DNA of 64,000 bases from Polymorphum gilvum SL003B-26A1 (GTDB lineage Bacteria > Pseudomonadota > Alphaproteobacteria > Rhizobiales > Stappiaceae): the NCBI RefSeq assembly GCF_000192745.1, contig NC_015259.1:4585366-4649365 (forward strand), read 5' to 3'. Of this stretch, positions 8,956 through 17,689 are shown piece by piece. Under the pieces are notes generated by a model. That model did not search any database, was not told the DNA's origin, and saw nothing but the letters and a program-made list of their open reading frames with translations. The position numbers were made by a program, and so were the translations under genes. Numbering within the stretch: position 1 is the first letter of the stretch; each line of letters starts with the position of its first letter.

Positions 8956-9366
8956 ATGATCCAGTTCGACCTCAATCCGCGCCTGGAAGGCGACAGCCTG
9001 CCGGTCGCCGACCTGGCGCTGTGCGCGCTGCGGCTGATGAAGGACGCCAACTATCCCTGGCTGCTGCTGATCCCGCGCCAACCCGACCTGATCGAGATCC
9101 TCGACCTTGCGCCGGCCGACCGGCTGGTGCTGATGGAGGAGATCGCGGCAGCCGCCGAGGCGCTCAAGGGCGCCACCGGCTGCGACAAGCTCAACATCGC
9201 CGCCCTCGGCAACCAGGTGTCCCAGCTCCACGTCCATGTCATCGCCCGCTTCCAGGGCGACGCCGCCTGGCCCGATCCGGTCTGGGGCCGGGAGCCGCCG
9301 GCCGCCTATGCCGACGGCGACCGCGAGCGGCTGGTCGCGGCGGTGCGCGAGCGCCTGGGGTGTTGA
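8956..9366 (+). CDS. HIT-family nucleotide hydrolase/transferase-like protein
   Basis: Predicted 136-residue histidine-triad protein; relatives hydrolyse nucleoside phosphoramidates or dinucleoside polyphosphates such as Ap4A. The signature reads QLHVHVIAR: in the usual H-x-H-x-H-x-x the first histidine is glutamine while the central nucleophile and the last histidine remain. This looks like a subfamily trait rather than a mutation, because the surrounding blocks (LLLIPRQPDLIEI, DKLNIAALGNQVSQ) are intact. It lies 90 bases before nudC, another nucleotide-cleaving enzyme, on the same strand. Confidence 0.85.
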   Translation: MIQFDLNPRLEGDSLPVADLALCALRLMKDANYPWLLLIPRQPDLIEILDLAPADRLVLMEEIAAAAEALKGATGCDKLNIAALGNQVSQLHVHVIARFQGDAAWPDPVWGREPPAAYADGDRERLVAAVRERLGC

Positions 9367-9456
9367 AGCCGCCCCCGAGGCAATGCTACCCACGCAGGCA
9401 GCGCCGGTGACGGCGGCCGGCAGGGCCGGCCGGATCGGCGGACGGGAGACCTGGAC

Positions 9457-10392
9457 ATGGCGGCGGATGCGATCGTGACGGCGGGCGGGGACATGAGCTT
9501 CGTCGTCAACCCGCTCGACCGCTGTTCGGAGCGGCGCGGCGACGCCGACTGGCTCGCCGGCCTGCTGGCGCGCCCGGACGCCGCCTTCGTCGTCTCGACC
9601 GCCGGCAGGATCGTGCTTGATGTTGCCGGCGCGCCGAGCGTGCGCCACGCCCGCGCCCGCGCCGACGCGCTCGGCTTCGACCCGGCCGAGGCGATCCTGC
9701 TCGGCCTGGAGGACGGCCGGCCGCTGTTTGCCTGCGCCAGCCCTCTGCCCGACGTCGCCGTCGAGGCCGTCGCCGGGCTGGAACTGATCGACCTGCGCAC
9801 CCTGGCGCTGCGCGGCGTGCTGCCGCCTGCAGACCTCGGCGCCCTGGCGCAGACCCGGGCGCTGGTCCACTGGCATCTGTCGCACCGCTTCTGCTCCGCC
9901 TGCGGCCAGCCGAGCGTGATGCGCGAGGCCGGCTACCGGCGCGACTGCCCGTCCTGCGCCGCCCAGCACTTCCCGCGCACCGACCCGGTCGTCATCATGC
10001 TGATCACCGATGGCGACAAGGTCCTGCTCGGCCGGCCGCCGCGGCTGGCCGAGGGCATCTTCACCACGCTCGCCGGCTTCATGGAGCCGGGCGAGACGAT
10101 CGAGGACGCCGTGCGCCGCGAGACCTACGAGGAGGCGCGTATCCGGGTCGGCCGGGTCGATCTCGTCGCCAACCAGCCCTGGCCGTTCCCGGCCAACCTG
10201 ATGCTCGGCTGCCGGGGCGAGGCGCTCGACCGCGACATCGTCATCGGCCAGGACGAGTTGGAGGCCTGCCGCTGGTGCTCGCGCGACGAGGTGCGCCAGA
10301 TGATGGCCGGCAGCCATCCTCTCGGCCACCGCATCCCGCCGCCGATCTCGATCGCCCATCACCTGATCGCGACCTGGGTGGCGGAGGGCTGA
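9457..10392 (+). CDS. nudC: NADH/NAD-capped RNA pyrophosphatase
   Basis: Predicted 311-residue Nudix hydrolase that splits NAD(H) into NMN(H) and AMP and, in characterised NudC enzymes, removes NAD caps from RNA. The zinc ribbon cysteines are C146, C149, C164 and C167. The Nudix box spans residues 207-229 with the RETYEEA core, and the NudC-specific motif appears as NQPWPFP (239-245). GGGAGA stands 7 bases before the ATG. Lengths of the amino-terminal domain, ribbon and Nudix domain are all normal. Confidence 0.95.
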   Translation: MAADAIVTAGGDMSFVVNPLDRCSERRGDADWLAGLLARPDAAFVVSTAGRIVLDVAGAPSVRHARARADALGFDPAEAILLGLEDGRPLFACASPLPDVAVEAVAGLELIDLRTLALRGVLPPADLGALAQTRALVHWHLSHRFCSACGQPSVMREAGYRRDCPSCAAQHFPRTDPVVIMLITDGDKVLLGRPPRLAEGIFTTLAGFMEPGETIEDAVRRETYEEARIRVGRVDLVANQPWPFPANLMLGCRGEALDRDIVIGQDELEACRWCSRDEVRQMMAGSHPLGHRIPPPISIAHHLIATWVAEG

Positions 10393-10424
10393 CGCGCGGG
10401 AGGTCGCGGCCGCCACCGTGTAAC

Positions 10425-10446
10425 AGGGGTCCGGCAGGGGTCCGGC
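10425..10446. repeat. Two tandem copies of an 11-base unit
   Basis: AGGGGTCCGGC occurs twice back to back in the 142-base gap between nudC and the transglycosylase gene. It may be a chance duplication or part of the promoter region of the downstream gene; no function is implied. Confidence 0.6.
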
Positions 10447-10534
10447 ACGAAGTCGGAGGGAAGTAGGATAGAGTCCGGACGGTTTCGGGACGGGGTGGCC
10501 GCGGACGGAAAACGGGCTGCAGGAGGCACGCACC

Positions 10535-11761
10535 ATGAGGATAACCGGCAAGGGCAAAGCTGCGATGCGCCGCGCGATCCTGCTGCTTGCGCTGGCCGTT
10601 TCGGCTCCGGTCCAGGCCGGGCCGTATGATAGCGCGTTCCAGGAGTTTCTGAACCGCAAGGTCGTTCCGGAGGCGAAACGGGCTGGCGTGTCCGACGCCG
10701 TGCTCGCCCGCGAACTGGCCGGCCTGACCCCGGCCACCGACCTGCCGGGCCTCGGCCGGCCGGACCGGCCGGAGGCGCCGCCGGAGATCAATTTCCAGGC
10801 CGAATTCCGTCCGCCGGCGGGATATTTCAGCGATAGCCAGTTCGATGCGCTCGTCGCCGGCGGTCGCAGGCTCTTGGCGACGCACGAGAAAACGCTCGAT
10901 GCCATCGAGCGGCGCTACGGCGTGCCGCGGCGGATAATTCTCGCCGTCTGGGCGCGCGAATCAGGCTACGGCGCGGCCAGGATTCCCCACGACGCCGTCC
11001 GAGTGCTCGCCACCCGGGCCTTCATGGGCTCCCAGAGACGTGCGTTCTTTTTCTCGGAACTCATTGATTCACTTAAGATCCTCCAGACAGGCGAGATCCC
11101 GCGCGCGCGCCTCAAAAGTTCCTGGGGCGGCGCCATGGGCCAGCCCCAGTTCCTGCCCTCGTCCTACCTGAAATATGCCGTCGACTTCGACGGCGACGGC
11201 CGCCGCGACATCTGGGACTCGCCCTCCGACACCATGGCCTCGATTGCCCATTACTTGCAGCGCCACGGCTGGGTGAGCGGGCGCGACTGGGGCTACGAGG
11301 TGATCGTGCCGGCGGGGATATCCTGTTCGCGCGAGGGTCCGGACCGCCGCCAGCCGTTTGCCGACTTCGTCCGCGAGGGCATCGTGCGCGTTCGGGAAAA
11401 GCCCTTTCCCGCCCACGAGTTGCCGTTGCCGGGCAACATCCTGATGCCGGCCGGGCGCTACGGCCCGGCGTTCCTGGCGACCGAGAATTTCTACGTGCTG
11501 AAGGCGTATAACGAGTCCGACGTCTATGCCCTGTTCGTCGGCCATCTCGCCGACCGCTACGGCAACAACACCGGCTTCGTCGCGCCCTGGAGGCCGGTCA
11601 AGCACGTCTCCCGCGGCGCGGTCCGCGACCTGCAGCTGCGCCTGGAGCGGGCCGGCCACGACGTCGGCGGCGCCGACGGCCTGATCGGCTTCAAGACCCG
11701 CCGCTCGATCGGCAGGGCGCAGGAGGCCGCCGGCCTGCCGGCCACCTGCTGGATCGATTAA
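10535..11761 (+). CDS. Secreted lytic murein transglycosylase (MltB-like) with peptidoglycan-binding domain
   Basis: Predicted 408-residue periplasmic enzyme that cleaves glycan strands of peptidoglycan to form 1,6-anhydro products. A Sec signal peptide with core AILLLALAVSA ends at VQA (about residue 28); no lipobox cysteine is present, unlike E. coli MltB. The SLT_2 catalytic domain follows, with the likely catalytic glutamate E142 in WARESGYG, then GGAMGQPQFLPSSY and a YA.DFDGDGRRDIW block. A carboxyl-terminal PG_binding_1 domain spans about 348-405. GGAGG lies 8 bases before the ATG. Family assignment is firm. Confidence 0.93.
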   Translation: MRITGKGKAAMRRAILLLALAVSAPVQAGPYDSAFQEFLNRKVVPEAKRAGVSDAVLARELAGLTPATDLPGLGRPDRPEAPPEINFQAEFRPPAGYFSDSQFDALVAGGRRLLATHEKTLDAIERRYGVPRRIILAVWARESGYGAARIPHDAVRVLATRAFMGSQRRAFFFSELIDSLKILQTGEIPRARLKSSWGGAMGQPQFLPSSYLKYAVDFDGDGRRDIWDSPSDTMASIAHYLQRHGWVSGRDWGYEVIVPAGISCSREGPDRRQPFADFVREGIVRVREKPFPAHELPLPGNILMPAGRYGPAFLATENFYVLKAYNESDVYALFVGHLADRYGNNTGFVAPWRPVKHVSRGAVRDLQLRLERAGHDVGGADGLIGFKTRRSIGRAQEAAGLPATCWID

Positions 11762-11826
11762 CGGACCACCAAGGCCTTGAAAACAAGGAGGATCGGTGAA
11801 GGCAAAGCAGCGGCGGGAGCCGGCCG

Positions 11827-13470
11827 CTATTCGCTGACCACACCCTCCGGCGCGGTTTCCAGCCGAAACGCCGCAGCCATCAGTGCCTGGGTGTAGTCGG
11901 TCTTCGGCCGGTCGAACACTTCGGCTGCCAGGCCGGCCTCGACCACCTTGCCGTTGCGCATGACGATGACGTCGTTGGCGAGCGCGCGCACGACCTTCAG
12001 GTCGTGCGAGATGAACAGGTAGGCGAGGCCGTGGCGTTTCTGAAGATCGCGAAGCAGATCAACGACTTGTGCCTGCACGCTCATGTCCAGCGCCGAGGTC
12101 GGCTCGTCCAGCATGACGAATTTCGGCTCCAGCACCAGGGCGCGCGCGATGGAGATGCGCTGGCGCTGGCCGCCGGAGAATTCGTGCGGATAGCGGAACC
12201 GGGTGGTGGCGTCGAGGCCGACTTCCTCCAGCGCCATGGCCACCCGGCGGTCCCGTTCCGCCTCCGAAATGGTCGGGAAATGCACCTTCAGCCCCTCGCC
12301 GACGATATCCGCCACCGACATCCTCGGGCTCAAGGCGCCGAACGGATCCTGGAACACGATCTGCATGTCCGCGCGCAGCGGCCGCATGTCCTTCCAGGAA
12401 TAGGCGTCGATCTCAGTGCCCTTGAAAGAGATGCGCCCGGTGGAGGAGATCATGCGCAGGATGGCGAGTCCGAGCGTGGTCTTGCCGGATCCGCTTTCCC
12501 CAACGATGCCAAGGGTTTGGCCCTCGCGCACGGTGACGTCGACGCCGTCCACCGCCTTGATGTGGTCGACCGTCCGGCGCAGCAGGCCGCGCTTGATCGG
12601 GAACCAGACCTTGAGGTCGCGCGCCTCGACGACGATCGGTTTGGTCTCGTCATGCACCGGCGGCGTGCCCTTCGGCTCGGCGGCCAGCAGGTGCTGCGTG
12701 TAGGGATGCTGCGGCCGGTCGAAGATATCCGCCACCGGCCCCTGCTCGACGATCCTGCCGTCGGTCATCACGCAGACCCGGTCGGCGATCTTGCGCACGA
12801 TGCCGAGGTCATGCGTGATGAACAGCATGGCCATGCCGCGCTGGTTCTGCAAGTCCTTGAGAAGCTTCAGGATCTGGGCCTGGACGGTGACGTCCAGCGC
12901 CGTCGTCGGTTCGTCGGCGATCAGCAGGTCCGGCTCGTTGGCGAGCGTCATGGCGATCATGACGCGCTGGCGCTGGCCGCCGGACAGCTGGTGCGGATAG
13001 GAGGCGAGCCGCGTCCCTGGCTCGCGGATGCCGACCTGGGTCAGCAGCTCGAGCACCCGCTCGCGCGCCTTGGTATCGCTCATGCCCCTGTGAACCTTGA
13101 GGATTTCGGCGATCTGGCGCTCCACCGAGTGCAGCGGGTTGAGCGAGGTCATCGGCTCCTGGAAGATCATCGAGATCTCGTTGCCGCGCACCGCGCGCAT
13201 CTCCCGGTCGCTCGCGCCGAGCAGTTCCGTGCCCTTAAAATGGATGGCGCCGGAGGGGTGCGAGGCCGCCGGATAGGGCAGCAGGCGCAGGATCGAGAGC
13301 GCCGACACCGACTTGCCGGAGCCGGATTCGCCAACCAACGCAACGGTTTCGCCGGCATGAATGTCGAACGAGACGCGGTCGACGGCCAGGTTGGTCTCCG
13401 CCCCCTGGCGGAAGGCGACGGACAGGTCGGAGACGGAAAGGAGGGGCGACGGGCCGGATCCGACGGTCAT
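11827..13470 (-). CDS. yejF: Oligopeptide ABC transporter, fused double ATPase subunit
   Basis: Predicted 547-residue protein carrying two complete ABC ATPase domains that power the YejABEF-type peptide importer (in E. coli the route of microcin C uptake). Walker A motifs GESGSGKS/T are at residues 47-54 and 324-331. Signature motifs LSGGQRQR (162-169) and FSGGQRQR (second half) are each followed by a DEPT Walker B region, and oligopeptide-type domains ([10 protein letters not shown]) follow each half. It is the last gene of a five-gene minus-strand operon, 10 bases after yejE. Confidence 0.95.
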   Translation of the reverse strand: MTVGSGPSPLLSVSDLSVAFRQGAETNLAVDRVSFDIHAGETVALVGESGSGKSVSALSILRLLPYPAASHPSGAIHFKGTELLGASDREMRAVRGNEISMIFQEPMTSLNPLHSVERQIAEILKVHRGMSDTKARERVLELLTQVGIREPGTRLASYPHQLSGGQRQRVMIAMTLANEPDLLIADEPTTALDVTVQAQILKLLKDLQNQRGMAMLFITHDLGIVRKIADRVCVMTDGRIVEQGPVADIFDRPQHPYTQHLLAAEPKGTPPVHDETKPIVVEARDLKVWFPIKRGLLRRTVDHIKAVDGVDVTVREGQTLGIVGESGSGKTTLGLAILRMISSTGRISFKGTEIDAYSWKDMRPLRADMQIVFQDPFGALSPRMSVADIVGEGLKVHFPTISEAERDRRVAMALEEVGLDATTRFRYPHEFSGGQRQRISIARALVLEPKFVMLDEPTSALDMSVQAQVVDLLRDLQKRHGLAYLFISHDLKVVRALANDVIVMRNGKVVEAGLAAEVFDRPKTDYTQALMAAAFRLETAPEGVVSE

Positions 13471-13480
13471 TCAGATATCC

Positions 13481-14668
13481 TCAAGAATAGCTTTTGCGCG
13501 GGTCGAAGGCGTCGCGCACGGCTTCCCCGATGAAGATCAGCAGGCTCAGCATGAGCGAGATGACGATGAAGCCGGTGATGCCGAGCCAGGGTGCCTGAAG
13601 GTTGTTCTTGCCCTGCGCCAGCATCTCGCCGAGCGACGCCGAGCCCGGCGGCAGGCCGAAGCCGAGAAAGTCGAGTGCGGTCAGGGTCGAGATCGAGCCG
13701 TTCAGGATGAAGGGCATGAAGGTCAGCGTCGCCACCATCGCGTTGGGCAGCAGGTGCCGCCACATGATGATCGGATTGGACACGCCAAGGGCCCGGGCGG
13801 CGGCGATATATTCGAAATTCCGCCCGCGCAGGAACTCGGCACGCACGACTCCGACCAGCGCGACCCAGGAGAAAGCGAGCAGGATGGTGAACAGGGTCCA
13901 GAAGCCGGGGATCAGCACGGAGGACACGATCAGGATCAGGTAGAGCGTCGGGATCGCGGTCCAGATCTCGATGAAGCGCTGGAAGACGAGGTCGATCCAG
14001 CCGCCGTAATAGCCCTGCACCGCACCGGCCGCGATTCCGATCGCCGAGGAGGCAAGGGTAAGGGCCAGGCCGAACAGGACGGAGATGCGGAAGCCGTAGA
14101 CCAGGCGCGCCAGCACGTCGCGGCCCTGGTCGTCGGTGCCGAGCCAGTTCCAGTTGCCCATGACGCAGTTGGGGTCCGCCGCGCCTTGCGCATAGCGCGA
14201 GCAGCGCTTCTCCTTGTCCATCATCCAGGACGGCGGGGCCGGGGCCGGCACCGGGATCTCGTTGTTGACGGAGCGGTAGGAATAACGCACCGGCGGCCAC
14301 AGCATCCAGCCGTCGGCGTTGATCTCCTCTTGGATGAACGGATCGCGGTAGTCGGTCACGGCGAGGAAGCCGCCGAACTTTTCTTCCGGGTAGTCGACGA
14401 ACACCGGCGCCAGCAGCTCGCCCTTGTAGGAGACGAGGATCGGCCGGTCGTTGGTGAGGAACTCGGCCACTAGCGACAGGCCGAACAGCACCAGGAAGAT
14501 CCACAGCGACCAGTAGCCGCGGCCGTTGGCGCGGAAACTGGCCAGGCGCCGCCGGTTGATCGGCGACAGGCGCATGCGCCTGGGCGGCGGCGGAGGGGTC
14601 TCTCCGGGCAGCGGGTTCATCACGTCCAGTCCCGCGTCTTCGAGATCCTTGTTGAGGCGGCGGTCCAT
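13481..14668 (-). CDS. yejE: Oligopeptide ABC transporter permease
   Basis: Predicted 395-residue inner-membrane permease, the DppC/OppC-like partner of YejB. After a proline-rich cytoplasmic amino end (about 1-45) come a first membrane helix, a long periplasmic insert (about 75-180, with WNWLGTDDQGRDV before the core), and five further helices. The ATPase-coupling EAA motif is EYIAAARALGVSNP. Only 3 bases separate it from yejB. Length and the insert are normal for YejE. Confidence 0.94.
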   Translation of the reverse strand: MDRRLNKDLEDAGLDVMNPLPGETPPPPPRRMRLSPINRRRLASFRANGRGYWSLWIFLVLFGLSLVAEFLTNDRPILVSYKGELLAPVFVDYPEEKFGGFLAVTDYRDPFIQEEINADGWMLWPPVRYSYRSVNNEIPVPAPAPPSWMMDKEKRCSRYAQGAADPNCVMGNWNWLGTDDQGRDVLARLVYGFRISVLFGLALTLASSAIGIAAGAVQGYYGGWIDLVFQRFIEIWTAIPTLYLILIVSSVLIPGFWTLFTILLAFSWVALVGVVRAEFLRGRNFEYIAAARALGVSNPIIMWRHLLPNAMVATLTFMPFILNGSISTLTALDFLGFGLPPGSASLGEMLAQGKNNLQAPWLGITGFIVISLMLSLLIFIGEAVRDAFDPRKSYS

Positions 14669-14671
14669 CGC

Positions 14672-15781
14672 TCAGACCTCCCGGCTCTCGAAGTCGATCC
14701 GCGGATCGATCCATGTGTAGGTGAGGTCGGAGATGAGGTTCACCAGGAGGCCCATCAGGGAGAAGATGTAAAGCGTGGCGAAGACCACCGCATAGTCACG
14801 GTTGATGACCGACTCGAAGCCGAGCAAGCCGAGGCCGTCGAGCGAGAAGATCGTCTCGATCAGCAGCGAGCCGGCGAAGAAGGACGAGATGAAGGCGCCC
14901 GGAAAGCCGGCGACGACGATCAGCATGGCGTTGCGGAAGACGTGGCCGTAGAGAACCTGGCGCTCGGTCAGACCCTTGGAGCGCGCGGTGATGACATACT
15001 GCTTGCGGATCTCGTCCAGGAACGAGTTCTTGGTCAGGAGCGTCGTCGTGGCGAAGGCGGACAGCACCATGGCGGTCAGCGGCAACGCCAGATGCCAGAA
15101 ATAATCGGCGATCTTGCCGTACCAGGGCAGATCGCCGAAATTCTCAGAGGTCAGGCCGCGCAGCGGGAAGAGGTCGAGGAACGACCCGCCGGCGAACAGC
15201 ACGATCAGCAGCACGGCGAACAGGAAGCCCGGGATCGCATAGGCGACCACGATGACGCCCGAGGTCCATACGTCGAAGCGCGACCCGTCGGAGACCGCCT
15301 TGCGGATGCCGAGCGGGATCGACACCGCGTAGGAGATCAGCGTCATCCAGAGCCCGAGCGAGATGGAGACCGGCATCTTTTCCACGATCAGGTCGATGAT
15401 GCGGATGTCGCGGAAATAGCTCTCGCCGAAATCGAACCGGGCATAGTTCCACAGCATGGTCAGGAAGCGCTCCAGCGGCGGCTTGTCGAAGCCGAACTGC
15501 GCTTCCAGTTCCTTGATGAACTCCGGGTCGAGGCCCTGGGCGCCTCGATATTTCGACGTGACGCTGTCGGCCGCGCCGCGGGCTTCCAGCCCGCCGGCAG
15601 CCATGTCGCCACCGCCGCCGCCGATGCGCGCGGTGGCGGACACGTCCGTACCGGACAGCTGCGCGATCACCCGCTCGACCGGCCCGCCGGGGGCGAACTG
15701 GATAATGACGAAATTGATCGCCATGATGCCGATCAGGGTCGGGATCATCAGCAGCATGCGTCGGAGGATATAGGCGCCCAT
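14672..15781 (-). CDS. yejB: Oligopeptide ABC transporter permease
   Basis: Predicted 369-residue inner-membrane permease of the DppB/OppB type. It begins [20 protein letters not shown], the usual first helix, then has a periplasmic loop enlarged by a glycine-rich insert (about residues 45-70), [11 protein letters not shown], and five more helices. The EAA loop is [14 protein letters not shown]. It lies 30 bases downstream of the second binding-protein gene and 3 bases before yejE, so one transcript is expected. Confidence 0.94.
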   Translation of the reverse strand: MGAYILRRMLLMIPTLIGIMAINFVIIQFAPGGPVERVIAQLSGTDVSATARIGGGGGDMAAGGLEARGAADSVTSKYRGAQGLDPEFIKELEAQFGFDKPPLERFLTMLWNYARFDFGESYFRDIRIIDLIVEKMPVSISLGLWMTLISYAVSIPLGIRKAVSDGSRFDVWTSGVIVVAYAIPGFLFAVLLIVLFAGGSFLDLFPLRGLTSENFGDLPWYGKIADYFWHLALPLTAMVLSAFATTTLLTKNSFLDEIRKQYVITARSKGLTERQVLYGHVFRNAMLIVVAGFPGAFISSFFAGSLLIETIFSLDGLGLLGFESVINRDYAVVFATLYIFSLMGLLVNLISDLTYTWIDPRIDFESREV

Positions 15782-15811
15782 GTTGTCGTTCTTGTGCCTT
15801 CAGATCCGAAA

Positions 15812-17689
15812 TCAACCGGCCATGCCGATCTTCGCCGCCTTGTCCGCATCGAACCACCAGGTGCTTTCGACCGGGAAATCGTAGAACGGCGGCTCCTCGG
15901 GATAGCCGAACACGTCCCACATCGCCACCGTGTGAGTCGGCTTGTTCCACTGCGGAACCCAGTAGTAGCCGGCGCGCAGAACCCGGTCGAGGGCGCGCGC
16001 CGCAACATACATGGCCTCGCGCGACTTTGCGGCAAGGGCGGTTTCGATCAGGGCATCGACGACCGGATCACTGATTCCGGAGAGATTGGAGCTCCCGGGC
16101 GTCGCGGCGGCTTTCGAACTCCAGAAGTCGCGCACCGTATCGCTCAGCGTCGCCGACAGCGCGTAACGCCGACTGGCGATGTCGAAATCGAAGTCGTTGA
16201 GCCGCGCCTGATACTGCGCGGGATCGACTGTGCGCGACGTGGCCCGGATGCCCAGCCGCTCGAGATTGCGCAGATAGGGCTGAATGATCCGATCGAAGCT
16301 TGGCGAGTTGTCGAGAAACTCGACGGTGAAGGGCTTACCGTCAAGGCCGAGCAGCGTGGCGCCGTCGCGCTTCAGCCCGGCCTCCTCCAGGAGCCGTGCT
16401 GCCTCGCGCAGAAGGCGTCGGTCGAAGCCGGAGCCGTCCGAGACCGGAGCGGTCACCGGTTCGCCGAACACGGCATCGGGCAGCCGGTCGCGGAACGGCT
16501 CGAGCAGCGCGAGTTCCGCCTCGGTCGGCAGGTCGGTCGCCATCATGGCCGAGTTCTGGAAGAAGGATTGCGTGCGGGTGTAGAGACCGTAGAAAAGGAC
16601 CTGGTTCGACCATTCGAAGTCGAAGGCGTAGCCGAGGGCCCGGCGCACGCGCGGATCGGCGAACTTGTCCCTGCGCGTGTTGAAGAACCAGCCCTGCGCG
16701 CCGGCCGGCCGGTTGTCGGGGAATTCCTTGAGCAGCACGCGGCCGTCCTGAACCGCGGGGAAGGTGTATTCCGTCGCCCAGGTCTTGGAGGTGAATTCCT
16801 CCTGATAGGTGGTCGCGCCCTTCTTGAAGGCTTCGAAGGCGGCGGTGCGCTCGCGGTAGAACTCGATCCGGATGACGTCGAAATTGTGGTGCCCGACCGA
16901 GACCGGCAGGTCCTTACCCCACCAGTCCTTGACCCGGTGGTATTCGACATAGCGGCCGACCTCGTGACGGCCGACCTTGTAGGGGCCGGACGACAGCGGA
17001 GGGGTCAGCACCGACTGGGTGAAGTCGTAAGCGGTGTAGTAGCGCCTGGACAGGATCGGCATGCCGGCGACGATCAGCGGCAGCTGGCGGGTCTGCCGGC
17101 CGCTGAACCGCACCAGCACGCGACTGTCGTCGAGGGCTTCCGCGCCGACCAGTTCCAGCAGCGCCTGGCGGATCTGCGGGTGGCCGGATTCCTTCAGCAC
17201 CTCGAGAGAGAAGGCGACGTCGCCGGCGGTGAGCCGCGAACCGTCATGGAAGCGTGCCTCGGGCCGCAGGTGGAAGACGATGGCGTTGCCGCCGTTCACC
17301 GTCTCCGCGCCGGAGGCGACCAGGCCGTAGAGGGCGTCGGGCTCGTCTAGGGCACGTACCATCAGCGTGTCGAAGCACATTTCCATGCGCGGCGGCGCGT
17401 CGCCCTTCAGGATGAAGGTGTTGAAGGTGTTGAAGGTCTGCGGGTTCTGGTTGTAGGCCCAGCTCGGCGCGGTGAAGATGATCCGCCCCCCCTTAGGGGC
17501 TTCGGCATTGACGTAGCCGAAATGGGGGAAGTCCGACGCGTATTTCAATTCGCCGAACACCGACAGGCCATGGCGCAGTCCCTCGGCCCGGGCCGGCGCG
17601 AGGAACGGGCCGGGCAAGGCCGCGGCGGCGATTGCGGCTGCGGACGCCTTGAGCACGGTGCGGCGGGAGGGATCCCGGGGCCGGCTCAT
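15812..17689 (-). CDS. yejA: Peptide ABC transporter substrate-binding protein, Tat-type signal
   Basis: Predicted 625-residue periplasmic binding protein of the family 5 (peptide/nickel) type. The amino end carries a twin-arginine motif SRRTVLK (residues 8-14) before a hydrophobic stretch ending near ARA (35), suggesting export in folded form by Tat. The mature part has the YejA blocks FPHFGYVNAEAPKGG and FNTFILKG. The ATG at 17689 overlaps the stop of the other binding-protein gene as ATGA; the in-frame extension to 17848 lies inside that gene. It is a paralogue of its neighbour, of identical length but clearly diverged. Confidence 0.92.
   Translation of the reverse strand: MSRPRDPSRRTVLKASAAAIAAAALPGPFLAPARAEGLRHGLSVFGELKYASDFPHFGYVNAEAPKGGRIIFTAPSWAYNQNPQTFNTFNTFILKGDAPPRMEMCFDTLMVRALDEPDALYGLVASGAETVNGGNAIVFHLRPEARFHDGSRLTAGDVAFSLEVLKESGHPQIRQALLELVGAEALDDSRVLVRFSGRQTRQLPLIVAGMPILSRRYYTAYDFTQSVLTPPLSSGPYKVGRHEVGRYVEYHRVKDWWGKDLPVSVGHHNFDVIRIEFYRERTAAFEAFKKGATTYQEEFTSKTWATEYTFPAVQDGRVLLKEFPDNRPAGAQGWFFNTRRDKFADPRVRRALGYAFDFEWSNQVLFYGLYTRTQSFFQNSAMMATDLPTEAELALLEPFRDRLPDAVFGEPVTAPVSDGSGFDRRLLREAARLLEEAGLKRDGATLLGLDGKPFTVEFLDNSPSFDRIIQPYLRNLERLGIRATSRTVDPAQYQARLNDFDFDIASRRYALSATLSDTVRDFWSSKAAATPGSSNLSGISDPVVDALIETALAAKSREAMYVAARALDRVLRAGYYWVPQWNKPTHTVAMWDVFGYPEEPPFYDFPVESTWWFDADKAAKIGMAG

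Noticed and set aside
14942..17350. 802-codon open frame antisense to yejB and yejA
   Set aside because: It spans two real opposite-strand genes and their gap, with biased composition and no recognisable domain.
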